From Trema orientale (lineage: Eukaryota > Streptophyta > Magnoliopsida > Rosales > Cannabaceae), in the NCBI GenBank assembly GCA_002914845.1, contig JXTC01000107.1, forward strand, positions 522,883 to 586,882: a stretch of 64,000 bases of DNA, written 5' to 3'. Under the pieces are notes generated by a model. It was not told where the DNA came from. It worked only from the letters and a program-made list of their open reading frames with translations, and made no database searches. How positions within the stretch are numbered: position 1 is the first letter of the stretch; every line of letters begins with the position of its first letter. Shown piece by piece: positions 11,785 to 24,100 of the stretch. A program made the position numbers and the translations under genes.

Positions 11785-12129
11785 TGTTGAATTATTTTGT
11801 ATCAATTAGAATTAATTACAAAATAGGGGATGGCTACGGTAGGGGCGTCCCTACGTAGGGTCATGCCTTAATTATCGTTGGATGGGAATCTGTGGGGAAT
11901 AACGAAAATCTATGGAAAATCTATTTATATACAGATTCTCATCCAACGGTGAATAGACAGAACCCTACGTAGGGACGCCCTTACTGTAAACGCGCCCTAC
12001 AAAATATTATAAATATATATTTGTAATTAATTAGAAGATATTTTGTTTTTAATTAGAAGATTTGTTTTAGACCTATAAATTGTATCTCTTTCAATATCAA
12101 TAAAAATAAGAGAAAAAACCATTTCTTCA
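11785..12129 (+). repeat. 3' LTR of copia element, interrupted by a MITE
   Basis: Same sequence as the 5' LTR, split after the first 41 bases by the 172-bp insertion at 11826-11997 and one 9-bp target duplication. Confidence 0.95.
11826..11997. mobile_element. Mutator-type MITE (172 bp) nested in the 3' LTR
   Basis: Flanked by perfect 9-bp duplications TACAAAATA (11817-11825 and 11998-12006); the empty site is seen in the 5' LTR. Ends are inverted repeats that begin GGG and share GGGCGTCCCTACGTAGGGT. A second inner inverted repeat (CGTTGGATG...CATCCAACG) makes nearly the whole element fold into a hairpin. No coding capacity. Confidence 0.92.
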
Positions 12130-12134
12130 CGTTT
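12130..12134 (+). repeat. Target site duplication of the copia element, right copy
   Basis: CGTTT, identical to the bases before the 5' LTR. Confidence 0.9.
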
Positions 12135-12471
12135 TACTGTCTAATCAATTTCATCGTAATCAACTAAAAGAAAGAAGGCTATTACATACTCTCCACTCCA
12201 ATGTCAAATTTTCAATGTTGTAAAAGCCAACGATAATATTGCTTTTAGTATTGGAAAATAAACAAAAACGATGCAGAAAAAAGTAACTTGAAGAAACTTT
12301 TAATGACCAGTGGTCTTTAGTACAAACAACCAAAAATCCAAACAGCACCAACATAGAACGAGTTGCAACTACTTTTTCAGCGTTCAAGACTAACAATTAA
12401 ACAAAACTCGACATGGCTCACTAATTCAACCATTTCCACTTCTAAAAGAAACAATCGAATCGAATGTCTTC

Positions 12472-13875
<1,404 letters not shown>

Positions 13876-13943
13876 CTTGGCGAGTAAATGAACTGGTTCG
13901 TCAACGAAGCAAGAGAGGGAAAGCTTTCAGGGGAGAGGCAAAC

Positions 13944-13951
13944 TAGGGTTT
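13944..13951 (-). promoter_or_regulatory. Telo-box (AAACCCTA) of eS21 promoter/leader
   Basis: AAACCCTA on the minus strand, about 70 bp upstream of the eS21 start codon. Telo-boxes near the transcription start are a known feature of plant ribosomal protein genes. Confidence 0.7.
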
Positions 13952-13988
13952 CTGTCTCTGCGAAACTGACGGAGGAGGAAAGGAGGAG

Positions 13989-13998
13989 TTTTTATATA
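13989..13998 (-). promoter_or_regulatory. TATA box of eS21
   Basis: TATATAAAAA on the minus strand, about 115 bp upstream of the start codon and about 40 bp upstream of the telo-box. Confidence 0.65.
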
Positions 13999-13999
13999 G

Positions 14000-15002
14000 A
14001 GAACACACCAATTTCGATCTTGATCCGACGGCTAACAATGCGTCCGTCTGGATTAAGAAGCCCATTTGACTTGGTGGGCCTTCTTGGAACTTCATAAGGG
14101 GTGATTAGTTGGGCCTGGAAACCTTTGGGCTTTAATATAAAGCCCGATCTCGAAAAGGCAGCAAAGCTCGATACCTAGAGGATATTAGGTCGAGCTATCG
14201 AGTTAAGGTAATGGACGAAAATATGACTTTTTTTTGGGTAGAAATGACTTCTATGATTATTTTTCATGATGATTATTTTAGGAGTATTTGGACAAAATGA
14301 CCTTAAGAGAGTAAAAGTTACGCCCAAAATTTTTATTTGCAAATTAACTTAGAGTGAAATTTACTTTTACACTAAGTGACCTTATTTTTACGGTGAGAGA
14401 ATGGTCATTTTATAATTAAAATTTCTCATATTATCATTTTACCAAATGACTCTTTTTTAAGAACTAGGTGGTGGCACGTGCTCCGCACGTGCATGTACAC
14501 ACATGAACCTATTTTGTATTTTTATCATATTATTATTATTATTATTTTTTTATAGGGAGATAGATGTTCATGGTATTAGGTTATATAAATATTCTATGTA
14601 TGAATGTATAAGAGCGAAAAATAAAAAATAAAAATACAATAAGAAGATTGAGAGAGTTGATGTAAGATGAAATATATTTGATCATATGCAAATATATATA
14701 TATATATATATATATATCAGTATCTGTTGTAGAGAAAAGAGTTAAAAGTGTTCCAACAAAAAAGAGAGATCGGTAGTTTTTAATTGATACATGTCCATCC
14801 ATTAGGTCAACATCTATGTTAGATTACTTAAAAGTTAATAAAATGTATTTCATTTTGATCTATGTACAGATCCAAAATGAAAGTACATTTCATCATATGA
14901 TTTATAAACTATCGATAAGCTATCAAGATAATAAGCAAAAGGAGAATAGGAGCAAGAGTCAATAATATAGCTCCTGACAAAAAAGTGGTAGTTTCAACGC
15001 CT
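14000..15002. other. Intergenic; paired G-boxes and an AT microsatellite
   Basis: No gene seen. Two CACGTG boxes (14475-14480, 14486-14491) form a GC-rich dyad in AT-rich DNA. An (AT)n run lies at about 14693-14716. Confidence 0.5.
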
Positions 15003-15410
15003 TCACGGTTGAGAAGAGCCATGAGCATCACCAATTATGTTTGTGTTTTTCTGAGAGGCGTCAACATAGTCAAACTTTCGTTTCTTCTCCATTCTATTTG
15101 TACTCCCAGCATCTATGTCAGATGGAATATCAATAGATTCCACAAGTAACTTGTTCTTTTGTTGGATAATATTGGCATCAGTTTTAGATTGAGGACTTGA
15201 ATTTGGTGGTTGGCCACATGTGACTTTGGAATATAATTCTTGCTTATCAGCATCAGGTTCATTGAAGAAGCAATCAATGATAAATTTTTGTGGCACTTTG
15301 TTGTTGGGATAATTCTTAGATGCTTTCAGATAGACAATTTGTTCTCTTTTGTTAGACAATTTGAACAAAGATTTAAAGGAAGCCTTCTCAATATCCTGAA
15401 TGAAAATATT
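15003..15410 (-). CDS. Unrecognised ORF, possible gene remnant
   Basis: An open frame on the minus strand, preceded by a possible splice acceptor (TTCAG|GATATTGAG near 15395) and closing at 15003. The product is about 130 residues, Lys/Asp/Asn/Ser-rich and without membrane segments, with a hydrophobic patch KFIIDCFF. Amino acid use looks more like a real protein than the AT-rich ORFs around it. I do not recognise a domain. No partner exon is evident, so this may be the last exon of a decayed gene or a chance ORF. Confidence 0.25.
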   Translation of the reverse strand, partial: NIFIQDIEKASFKSLFKLSNKREQIVYLKASKNYPNNKVPQKFIIDCFFNEPDADKQELYSKVTCGQPPNSSPQSKTDANIIQQKNKLLVESIDIPSDIDAGSTNRMEKKRKFDYVDASQKNTNIIGDAHGSSQP

Positions 15411-15497
15411 AGAGAGTCAAAGAATGATAAAGATGAGACTTTATTCAATACAAATGTAGTAATGAATGAATATAAGTAAAATGAAAATACAAGTATT

Positions 15498-15536
15498 ACA
15501 AAGTGATAATGGTGGGAAATACCATTATCGCTTTGT
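15498..15536. repeat. Perfectly spaced 16-bp hairpin
   Basis: ACAAAGTGATAATGGT and its inverted partner ACCATTATCGCTTTGT are separated by 7 bases; 15 of 16 pairs match, one being a potential G-T/U pair. No neighbouring gene explains it. Confidence 0.7.
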
Positions 15537-18500
15537 ACACAGTACAGTCAACGATTTACAATTTGCCAGATTAATTGTATTAATTGTATTGCCTTATATA
15601 GAAGATTATACAAGTGTATACAGATTATAGAGATTGTATAGGTAGCTTTCCAGGGAGCTAATTTTATAATTCTTATTCTATATATACTGTACTGATCAGT
15701 CACAAGTAATAACACACGAAAGACCAATTTCCTGTACTAGTTTATAAATAATGGACGATCTTTGTTCATTCTAATGTTTTACTAATTGAAGTATAAATTA
15801 AGTACAGATTAGTCATCATTATTTTTCATGCTTCCAGATAATCATATTCTTCAATTGATCAAATCTTACTCTTAACTATGCTTTCCACGTTCTCTTTGTA
15901 GAGTGCTCTGGTGGATCAAGCAAAACCTCAACTATAAGAGAATTTCACCATCAAAGTTTTAAAGCTCATTTTAAGTTTCTCTCGAGAATAACATTTTAAT
16001 TCATATTATTTTCCCTTTTTTGTTTCCTAATATTAGAACAAGTGTTCAACAAGAGCTCTAATAATGCATAAGGATAAAGTAGAGAGATTTGGATATATGA
16101 AAAAATGAGTTTAATCAAGTCCCTATATAGGAATTCTTCTTTTTTTTTTTAAATTAAAACAGGTTCTTCAAGGAAATATAATTACTAGAAGCAAAAGAGC
16201 TTCAATTACAGTACAAGCATAAGTATTACAATTTCAAACTCCTCAAAGAAAGGAGACGAAAAGTTGAGCATAAACACAATAACAATAAGATTTGTGGGTT
16301 ATCATAATTCTCCAAAAGAATAAGATAATAATGAATACTAGCAAACTATTGTCTTCAACATCTACTTTTGGACTACGTTCTTAACAGAATAGACTATATG
16401 ATTCTAACACCAATTGAGATTCACACCCGTTGAAAATAAAACAACTCATCTGTCTAACAGATCTACTTCAAAGAAGAAAATCTTAGATTCAATATCTGGT
16501 AAACTAATTTGAAAATCCACACAAATGATGGTATTACAAACCAGATATAGATATAGACTTATTAAAAAACTAAAAGAAAACTGAAAAAATCTCTCATCCA
16601 TACTAGGGAGAGAGATTAGAGAAAAGGAGGAGAGGGAGGAGGAGGGCCAAAGAAAGAGAATGAGACCCTATGAGAGCAGCGGTAGAGCTTCTTTTTTTAG
16701 ATAGAAAAACATGTATAAAGAGAGACTCTATATAGGAATTCTTGAGGTATAGTGGCGTATCATTTGTCCCCATTAGTGACATGTTATTGTGCTTTTTATG
16801 TTTGGAACTTAAATTGATAAAAAGGAATTTTTCTGGGGCCTTTGTAAGAGTACTTTATTTTTAGAAGTAATTAGCTATGTCAATATATGCAATAAAGCCA
16901 GTATCAAGAAATCTCAACTCGAACGTATTTGGCTGTCTTATAGTGGCTATTTCACCTTAATCAACCTAACTCATATACTTAAATTTGTTATTTCCATGAA
17001 TAAATTGTCTTCACTTATATGTTCCTATAGAGGGGAAAAAAAAAAAGAATACATGTGAAAATTGTATAAGTTAGATTTGAGGTAGAGTAATTAAATATGA
17101 CAGCTCAAATTTAATTGTCAGGAAAAATTTGTTAAAAGAATAGTTTAGTATGGGCAAACTAGAGAAATAATTTATTCATATACAATTTTTTGGGGGGATT
17201 ATATTCATACCCTGACTATTATAAAGGCACCACTTTTATTAACAAAAAGACTATACAAGACAGCTACTAAAACTTCAAGAACAGAAAAAATGAATGCATG
17301 AATAAATGAGAAACGCAGCCCATCACTAATGCTAAATCCCAGCCCAGAACATGTCTTTAGGCCTTCACATATCCACAACCGAATCAAATGATCAACTTCT
17401 TTGTACTTTTCTTTTTATAAAACATGTTTGCAATTTAATTGATATATATATACATATCCCAAAACTAAAATAATATTTATGTATGTTTGTATTTTTTGAA
17501 ATTTCTAGAAAACAGTCTTGTTGTACATGTTTGTAACTAAATAATTTTGTTATCGCAAGTGAATTCTCTATTGTTATTGACAGTCAACCAGTCATCCTTT
17601 CACTTGTTTTTATTTGTAAATTCATCATCTTCTATGTATTCCTTTCTTTTTCAAATTATTTTTCATTTTTTCAATTTTAGGGTTTCTTTCTCCTTTTTTT
17701 ATTTTAATTTACTGCTTTGCAGCATTGGCTCGGTGATCAATGGCTGTTTTATCTTTACTTTCATTATTGCAAATTCTATAAAAAGATGGGCAAAGTTTAA
17801 AATTTTGAAAAAAAAGAATACAATCTAACATACGTGAGAACACCGGTAGACCAAAGAAAAATTATTACAAAATGACGAGAAAAACAATTGAGTATGGAGA
17901 TGAGTGATAACAGGGGAAAACAGGTGTATATAGAAATATATTTTTGTTAATATTTTTTGTTTGTCCTAATTAGTCTTTCATGACAAAATATGGGTGCCTA
18001 AATCACAAGTTTGGTTATTAATATAACTCCTTTTCTTTTAACCTTTTTTAAGAGTAGGGGCAAATCACTAAATAAAGAGAACGATGGCCACAACAATCTT
18101 CTTTGTTGGCAAAGGAAGGCTTCATCCTCAAAATGTCTTTACAAAATGATGTTTTGTTCAAAGAGACGAGAAAGATGTACTAGCTTATGACAAAAAGCTT
18201 CTTTATCGACCTCTCTCGATGTAGACGAGTCTACTGTTACGAGCACGTACAATTTGTTGTTATTACCTTATGTAACCGTAACAATGAACATGTTAATAGT
18301 TAGAACAGATGTTTATCTGTTCTATCTTGAAATGAAAAAAGAAAAAAAAGTATACATTAAAAAAAAAAAAAGAAGACAAAAAAACAAGGTGAAGTATGAT
18401 TACATTTATTACCTTGATTATCTAGTACGTGTATAGAAGCTGTCACTATGGCAACAACTCTTGTATATAAATTATTAAAGCTAACCAATACAACTATATT

Positions 18501-19240
18501 CGTGAGTATTCTGAAAGTACTAAACTGTATACCTCGTAACATTCCTCTACTTTGTGCTAGCTTCATAAGACATGTAAAGAAAATATAACATCAAATATTA
18601 GTTTGCTAGATTTTCCACTAATCCAACAACCAAACCATGGATCTGAAGTTGTGAACATTAAATCTCTTTACTTTAGGATGTTCTCAATTTGAATAGAAAA
18701 GGACGTTTAACTGTCCAATCGGTGGATAAACGGCGCTCTCAATATGAAATAAGCTAATATATGCAAATTAGGGGGAAAAAAAAAAACAAAGAAAAACAAA
18801 AACAAAAAGCCCTTCTATATATGTTACAATTTACAGCGGTATATTTCAACCAAAAGGAGTCTCTTTCTTTCATCTACGTGTTAGAAAACCATGTCAATGA
18901 AGGAAGCAATTTGGAAAATGATACTAATAAAGAGATTCACAATAGCTGAATTTTTATTTTTATTTTTTATTTTCTATTCCAAACGGGGTCTTTATTTTAT
19001 ATGTTTTTTCAAAACAACAATAATGATTTTTCTTGCTCAAGTGTCAAATTGGCATCCGTTGAACGCGTTTTTAAATTTTTCTTTTTCAGTTGTCATGTAT
19101 GAAATCTGGTATGTATTGTTCAATATGAAGCACACTGTGGTCATGTTACACTTGTCAATGAATTGAGATGTAAGGCACTAAGTGCGCTAAAATGTCGTTT
19201 TCCATGAAAACGACCTCAAATTTCCTCGTGCTACAGCAAT
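15537..19240. other. Gene-poor AT-rich intergenic DNA
   Basis: No gene with coding character is seen. The region holds poly-A/T runs, short AT repeats near 17440, and a purine-rich stretch at about 16610-16680. ORFs here are Phe/Lys/Ile-rich and start or end at homopolymers, as expected for noncoding AT-rich DNA. Confidence 0.5.
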
Positions 19241-19815
19241 GGGTTAGTATAAAAAAATCCAGGGGTTTTTTTATTTTAGCAAAAAAATCCTTAAGTTTTT
19301 CGTTGCATCAAATAAAACCTTAATTTTTTTTTTTAATTTTAGCAATAAAAACTTGTGTTTATGATTATATCAAATAAAACCTCAAAATTTTAAAATCTAA
19401 TCAAATTGAACCCAAAATAAATATTTTAATCAACAAATATGTAACGTGATTAAGAAGAGACTTTATTTCTTAAGTGTTCTATATTCATGAATGATTTTTT
19501 TAAATTTATTTTAGCTAAAAAAAGTCAATATTTTTAATATAGAATGAAATAATTTTCGCTCAGTTGGGTGCTTATTAATATATATAATCGCCCATACTCG
19601 TGCATGACAATATACATTAAGGAAAAATGGATTATTTGACTTATTTTACGGAGTTAATTTGATTCGATTTTATAATCCAAAGATTTTGTTGGATATAACT
19701 AAAAATTCAAAAAAAAAATTTTGCTAAAATTAAACTTAGACAAGGTTTTTTTGATATAATTATTTTTTTTGGCTAAAATTATAAAACTCATGATTTTTTT
19801 TCCGCTAATAACCCC
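19241..19815. mobile_element. Candidate Mutator-type inverted-repeat element (575 bp)
   Basis: The left end GGGTTAGTATAAAAAAATCC pairs with the right end, whose reverse complement is GGGGTTATTAGCGG followed by A-rich sequence, and similarity continues inward for well over 100 bp (ATTTTAGC and ATCAAATAAAACC blocks on both sides). Flanks TACAGCAAT (19232-19240) and TGTAGCAAT (19816-19824) agree at 7 of 9 positions, suggesting an old 9-bp target duplication. Confidence 0.6.
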
Positions 19816-20335
19816 TGTAGCAATATAGCATTGTAGGACTTTTAATTATATGGAAAGCAAAAGGCACTCTCTCTCTTCTCAGTTCCATAATTTTTACACC
19901 TCATTGTCGCATTAGGCTGTCCAATAACTGGCTTTGGTATCTAATAAATAAGTGAATAACCCATCATTAACACAAGACGGCTTTTCTCTCTCTCTTTTAT
20001 TAAAAAAAAAAATTCCTATTTTGTTTTTGCAGCTTTTTCTTTTGAGAAAAAGAAAAAAGACAAACTAGAAATTCAAATATTCAAATAAAAGAAAAGGAAA
20101 AAGGGGTAAACGAAGTCAAAAGCTGATTAGTGGCTGTCCACAAAGCGATTGACATTCTTAAATTACAAGTAAAGCCAGTCACGTTAAAGTCAAGTGGTAG
20201 TTCCCGTTAATAAGTCTTTAAACCAAGGGCATTTTAGGACCATCATCAGACTTATAACCCCCAAAACCTGCGCTCTTTCATTCCATTTTTTCTCCTCTTC
20301 CAATTCCAAGCACACTGCCAGTCACAGACCCAAAA

Positions 20336-20716
20336 ATGGGAAAAACAAACAGCCCAACCGCCACCTTTCGTCTCTTCGCGATTTGCGCGATCTTGGCCGT
20401 TCATTTGGCACTCGCTTCATCCTCAGCCCTTGATTTCGGTGGGGACCACCAGCTGAGCTGGCTTTCGTCGGGATCGGTTTGCCGAGGCTCAATCGCCGAG
20501 TGCCTCATAGCCGGCGACGACGACCTGGAGATGCAGATGAACTCGGAGAGCAACCGGCGCATTTTAGCAACTAGCCGTTATATCAGCTATGGTGCGCTGA
20601 GGAGGAACACTGTCCCCTGCTCACGACGTGGCGCGTCTTACTACAACTGCCGACCTGGAGCTCAGGCTAATCCTTACTCTCGTGGATGCAGCGCCATTAC
20701 TCGCTGCCGAAGATAA
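20336..20716 (+). CDS. RALF: RALF peptide precursor (RALF23/33 type)
   Basis: Secreted signalling peptide that binds CrRLK1L receptors such as FERONIA and raises apoplastic pH. The 126-residue preproprotein is intronless. A signal peptide covers about 1-30, with hydrophobic FRLFAICAILAVHLALA. The propeptide contains the S1P protease site RRIL at 74-77. The mature peptide is about 49 residues from Ala78, with the receptor-binding YISY motif at 82-85 and four cysteines at 95, 105, 118 and 124 that form the two disulfides. The C-terminus RCRR is typical. Everything needed for a working peptide is present. Its neighbours, PP2C40 and AlaX on the left and HSBP on the right, match the surroundings of Arabidopsis RALF23 and RALF33 respectively. 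Confidence 0.96.
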   Translation: MGKTNSPTATFRLFAICAILAVHLALASSSALDFGGDHQLSWLSSGSVCRGSIAECLIAGDDDLEMQMNSESNRRILATSRYISYGALRRNTVPCSRRGASYYNCRPGAQANPYSRGCSAITRCRR

Positions 20717-22123
20717 ATATTTCATTTTTATTTTTCTTTAATTTTTAATTTAATTTAAGCATAAATTTTTTTTATTAAATGTTTTTAATATTATTACATA
20801 TTCTATGATGAAGATTGTGTGTTGTATACATTAATAAGAAGAAGAGATTTGAATAAGTTTAGAAATTTAAAAATGGATGGTTAATATTAATGCTTATTAC
20901 ACTTATTTCTTTCCTCTATGTGAATTTCGGTTTCTGATTAAATTACGGACTATATTATCATATATACTTTTGGGACACAAGAATTTGATTTTTCTCTATT
21001 TTTGTAATTTAGATTTTATTTTTCTTTGTATTAGAAATTCGTGATATGCATTATAAGAAAATTTTGTAAAAATAATTATATGAAGGTTTCATAATTTACA
21101 TTATTGTGGTTCTCTACATTTTTGGGTATGTCTATATCAATCTGCCAGCTTTTTCTGAATTCCAGAACCATGTTTTGGGATAAAGCTTGTTTTCTTCAGA
21201 CTTTTTTGTTTTGTTTTTTTTTCCTTTTTTCAAATTGTGGCTGCGAAATTTCAAGGTATCTATCTGTCCTTGCAAAATACAACTGTCTTTTTTAAAAAAA
21301 AAAAAATTACTATTGGAATAATGAAGACAAATAAGAGGGACCTTATGCCTCTTTGATATTTGGTAGCCCTTTTCTCATAATTAAGTTATTTTTTTTTCTC
21401 AGAAAAAAAAATGGTTATGGGTTATGAAATTTTATTAGAATTTTAATGGAAAACGCCAAATTCCAGCTGAAGAATTAATGGAACTACACAAATCTAGTTA
21501 AACAAACGGCTAGTGCTAATGCCAGATTGCCAAGATCCAGCACATTCCTAGTGGCACTATAGTTTTTTTATTTTTATTTTCATTTAAAAAAGTAAGAAAG
21601 CATTTTGGGGTATCTGATTATCTGTCCACAAGTAAAAGCAAAGCCCCCACATGAATGTGATCTCACCATTATGGCATCTACACGTCTTTAGCTTTTCTTT
21701 TGAGACAATCTAATCTCACCTCATATTTCTTTGTCGCATTGGCATCTATATAGATATCAACTTTATTGTATAAACATAACTTTTGTATTACTCTCTTTTT
21801 CTCGAGGCTATTAGTATAGTCTATGACTCTATGGAAACATAACTCGCACATCAGGAATACAAGACCACCGCATTGTGCGGGCCAGAACCTATTCTTTTTA
21901 ATTTTTTTATTCCTTGTTTTTTTTTTTTTTTTTTTTTGGGCTAGGATTGCATTATTGTTCAAAGAATGTGAGATATCAAGAAGCTTAATTGGGTGAAAAA
22001 TATGGTCATGCGATGCGACAGGATATTCCACGGCCGATAAATACGCTAATTTATATAAGGACTTCCACTAGGATATAAAAATTAAATACATCAAATAGTA
22101 AATATTTTTGTATCATTTTATGA
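20717..22123. other. Intergenic downstream of RALF, no gene seen
   Basis: AT-rich 3' flank with several poly-T and poly-A runs. The minus-strand ORF near 21.7-22.0 kb spans homopolymer Lys codons and looks noncoding. Confidence 0.5.
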
Positions 22124-22132
22124 TTTTCACAA

Positions 22133-23816
22133 AAAAAAATTAGTCATTTTGTCTCATAATATTTACGATTAGTATGAATTTATCCCCTTATTTTAACTTT
22201 GTGTTCAAGTGCCTAGATGACAAATTTGTTTTTCTTTTGTCCTCTCACTTTTGACTTAATATTCAAGTGCCTCATAATGACAAAATTGTTCTTCTTTTGT
22301 CCCCTTATTTTTGACTTAATATTTAAATACCCCTAAAATGGTAAAATTGTTATTCTTTTACCCCATCAATTCTATCATTGTTTAGAAAATTGTTAATGGA
22401 CAATAGTCAAATTATTATTTTACTTTTTAAATAGCTAATAAATATCTTTTATTTTTTTTATATTAGACATTTCCAAAGAGCTAGTTTTTATGATTAAAGA
22501 AATAAAATAAACGAAAATAGGTAAAAGAAAAATAATTTTTTTAATGGTTATATATGTATATGTAAAATAAAAAATAGACAAAATAGAGCAATTTTTGCAT
22601 TAATTCATGAGTGTCCAAATATTTTTAGAAGTTATGTAAAAAAAAAACTGCATATTTTTATATCCGAAAGACTTTCTAGAAAATGAAATGACTATTTGCC
22701 CTCTTATTTTTCATGAAAAATAGTAGGGCTGAAAGTCGGTCGGTTCGGTCGGTTTTCATTGAAAAATCCCACCGAACCGACCGTATCGGTTTTCTTAGTG
22801 CAAAAACCGAAACAAACCGCCGGAAAGGGAAAAATCGACCGTAACCGACCGGTCGGTTTCGGTCGGTTTTCTCGGTTTGGGCTCATTGTGAATGTTAGAG
22901 TTTTCTCGGTCGGTTTTCTTGATTTCAGTCGGTTTTCTCGGTTTTTGGTCAGTTTTCGGTCGGTTTTCTCATTTTTCTCGGTCGATTTTCTCGGTTTTTG
23001 GTCGGTTTTCGATTGGTTTAGGTCGGTTTTCGGTCGGTTTCGGTCACCGAAAGACTTGGCATACAAGAACTGAAACCGACCGACTTTCTCTGTCCCTCGG
23101 TCGGTTTTAAAAACCGAATTTTTTCGGTGCTTAGCTGGCACCGATTTTTCAGTTTTCCAGCGGTCGGTGCGGCGGTCGGTTTCGGTGGGTCAGTGTTTTT
23201 TTACACCCCTAAAAAATAGTCATTTCATGAAAATATGAAAAATAAGATGGCAAAATCATGAAATAGATATTTCATTTTCTAGAAAGTCTTTCGGATATAA
23301 AAATGTGTATTTTTTTTTTTACATAACTTTTAAAAATATTTTGACATTAATGAATTAAAGCAAAAATTGCTCCATTTTGTCTATTTTTTGTATTACATAT
23401 ACATATATAACCACTAAAAAATTATTTTTATTTTGTTTATTTTATTTATTTAATCATAAAAACTTGCACCTTGTAAATGTCTAATATAAAAAAAAAATAA
23501 TAAAAAATATTCATCAGCTATTTAAAAAGTAAAATCATTATTTGGCTATTGTCCGATAACCTAACAGTGTTAGAGTTGAGGGAGTAAAAGAATAACAACT
23601 TTACTATTTTTTGGGGCATTTAAATACTAAGTCAAAAGTGAGGGACAAAAGAAGAACAACTTTGTTATTGAAGAGACACTTGAATATTAAGTCAAAAGTG
23701 AAATGACAAAAAAAGAACAAATTTATCATCTAGGGAGCACTTGAATACAAAATCAAAAGTGAGATGACAAATTCATACTGATGGCAAATATGAGGAAGTA
23801 AAATGACTAATTTTCC
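22133..23816. mobile_element. Long inverted-repeat element, Mutator-like, host of a nested hAT
   Basis: Two arms of about 590 bp (22133-22723 and 23220-23816) are near-complete reverse complements. Matching landmarks are AATTAGTCATTTT at the tips, the triplicated CAAGTG...TTTGTCC units, TTATATATGTATATGTAA, and CCGAAAGACTTTCTAGAAAA near the centre. Flanks TTTTCACAA (22124-22132) and TTTTTACAA (23817-23825) agree at 8 of 9 bases, a probable 9-bp target duplication. Each arm contains about three tandem units of roughly 60 bp. No transposase is encoded. If transcribed, the arms would form a very long hairpin. Confidence 0.85.
22724..23211. mobile_element. Nested hAT-type nonautonomous element with GGTCGG-rich core (488 bp)
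   Basis: Ends are TAGGGCTG and, reverse complemented, TAGGGGTG. Flanking 8-bp duplications AAAAATAG (22716-22723 and 23212-23219) are identical. The interior is dominated by interspersed TCGGTCGGTTTTC and its complement AAACCGACC, so both strands give shadow ORFs with no real protein. It sits exactly at the centre of the outer inverted repeat. Confidence 0.88.
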
Positions 23817-23863
23817 TTTTTACAAGGATCCTATAAATATAAATATATATATATATATATAAA

Positions 23864-24091
23864 GGGTACCAATCCAGTACGTATTTTTTTTTTTTTACCT
23901 ATACATAGGTATCAATTTGGCTAATGAAAATTTTTTTTGCACATTTTTTTATATTAAAAAGTAAGAGATACATATCTTTTCATGCACATCATTATAGCCG
24001 TTGGATCACCATTAGATGATGATCCGACGACTAAAAAAAATATACCTACATACAGGTAAAAAAAAAAAAAATACCTACCGGATTGGCAACC
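23864..24091. mobile_element. Mutator-type MITE (228 bp)
   Basis: Ends GGGTACCAATCC and, from the right, GGTTGCCAATCC, continuing as (C/G)GTA-GTATTTTTTT and ACCT-TA-ATAGGTAT on both sides. Perfect 9-bp flanks ATATATAAA lie at 23855-23863 and 24092-24100, although the AT-rich context weakens this evidence. A related, damaged copy lies in PRMT4 intron 12. Confidence 0.75.
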
Positions 24092-24100
24092 ATATATAAA

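Larger units (their letters stand above)
7510..12129 (+). mobile_element. Ty1/copia LTR retrotransposon, gag-less and broken
   Basis: Bounded by short LTRs that start TGTTGAATT and end CATTTCTTCA. Internal order is copia type: primer site, protease motif, integrase, reverse transcriptase, RNase H, polypurine tract. The element spans about 4.6 kb including 358 unsequenced bases. No gag ORF or CCHC knuckle is present. Instead a GC-rich stretch (7800-8470), an (AT)n tract and an A-rich tract (8500-8660) separate the primer site from pol. The pol frame has one frameshift near 10.6 kb and a stop codon late in RNase H, so this copy is non-autonomous. The two LTRs are nearly identical outside the nested MITE, so the insertion is fairly young despite its defects. 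Confidence 0.93.

Noticed and set aside
15537..15730. LTR-like stretch with TATATA and a CACAAGTAATAACACA end
   Set aside because: No second copy, no TG...CA boundaries with a target duplication and no adjacent primer site were visible, so a solo LTR call is not supported.
18357..19166. Small ORFs of 60-90 codons in AT-rich DNA
   Set aside because: Phe/Lys/Ile-rich, dominated by homopolymer codons, no domain or splice context.
22200..22390. Regularly spaced repeats as a CRISPR array
   Set aside because: Units are imperfect tandem repeats inside a transposon arm in a plant nuclear genome; no repeat-spacer structure.
22704..23141. Overlapping ORFs on both strands in the GGTCGG-rich core
   Set aside because: They are translations of a short repeated motif (GRF/SVG and ENRPK patterns) inside a transposon, not a protein family.
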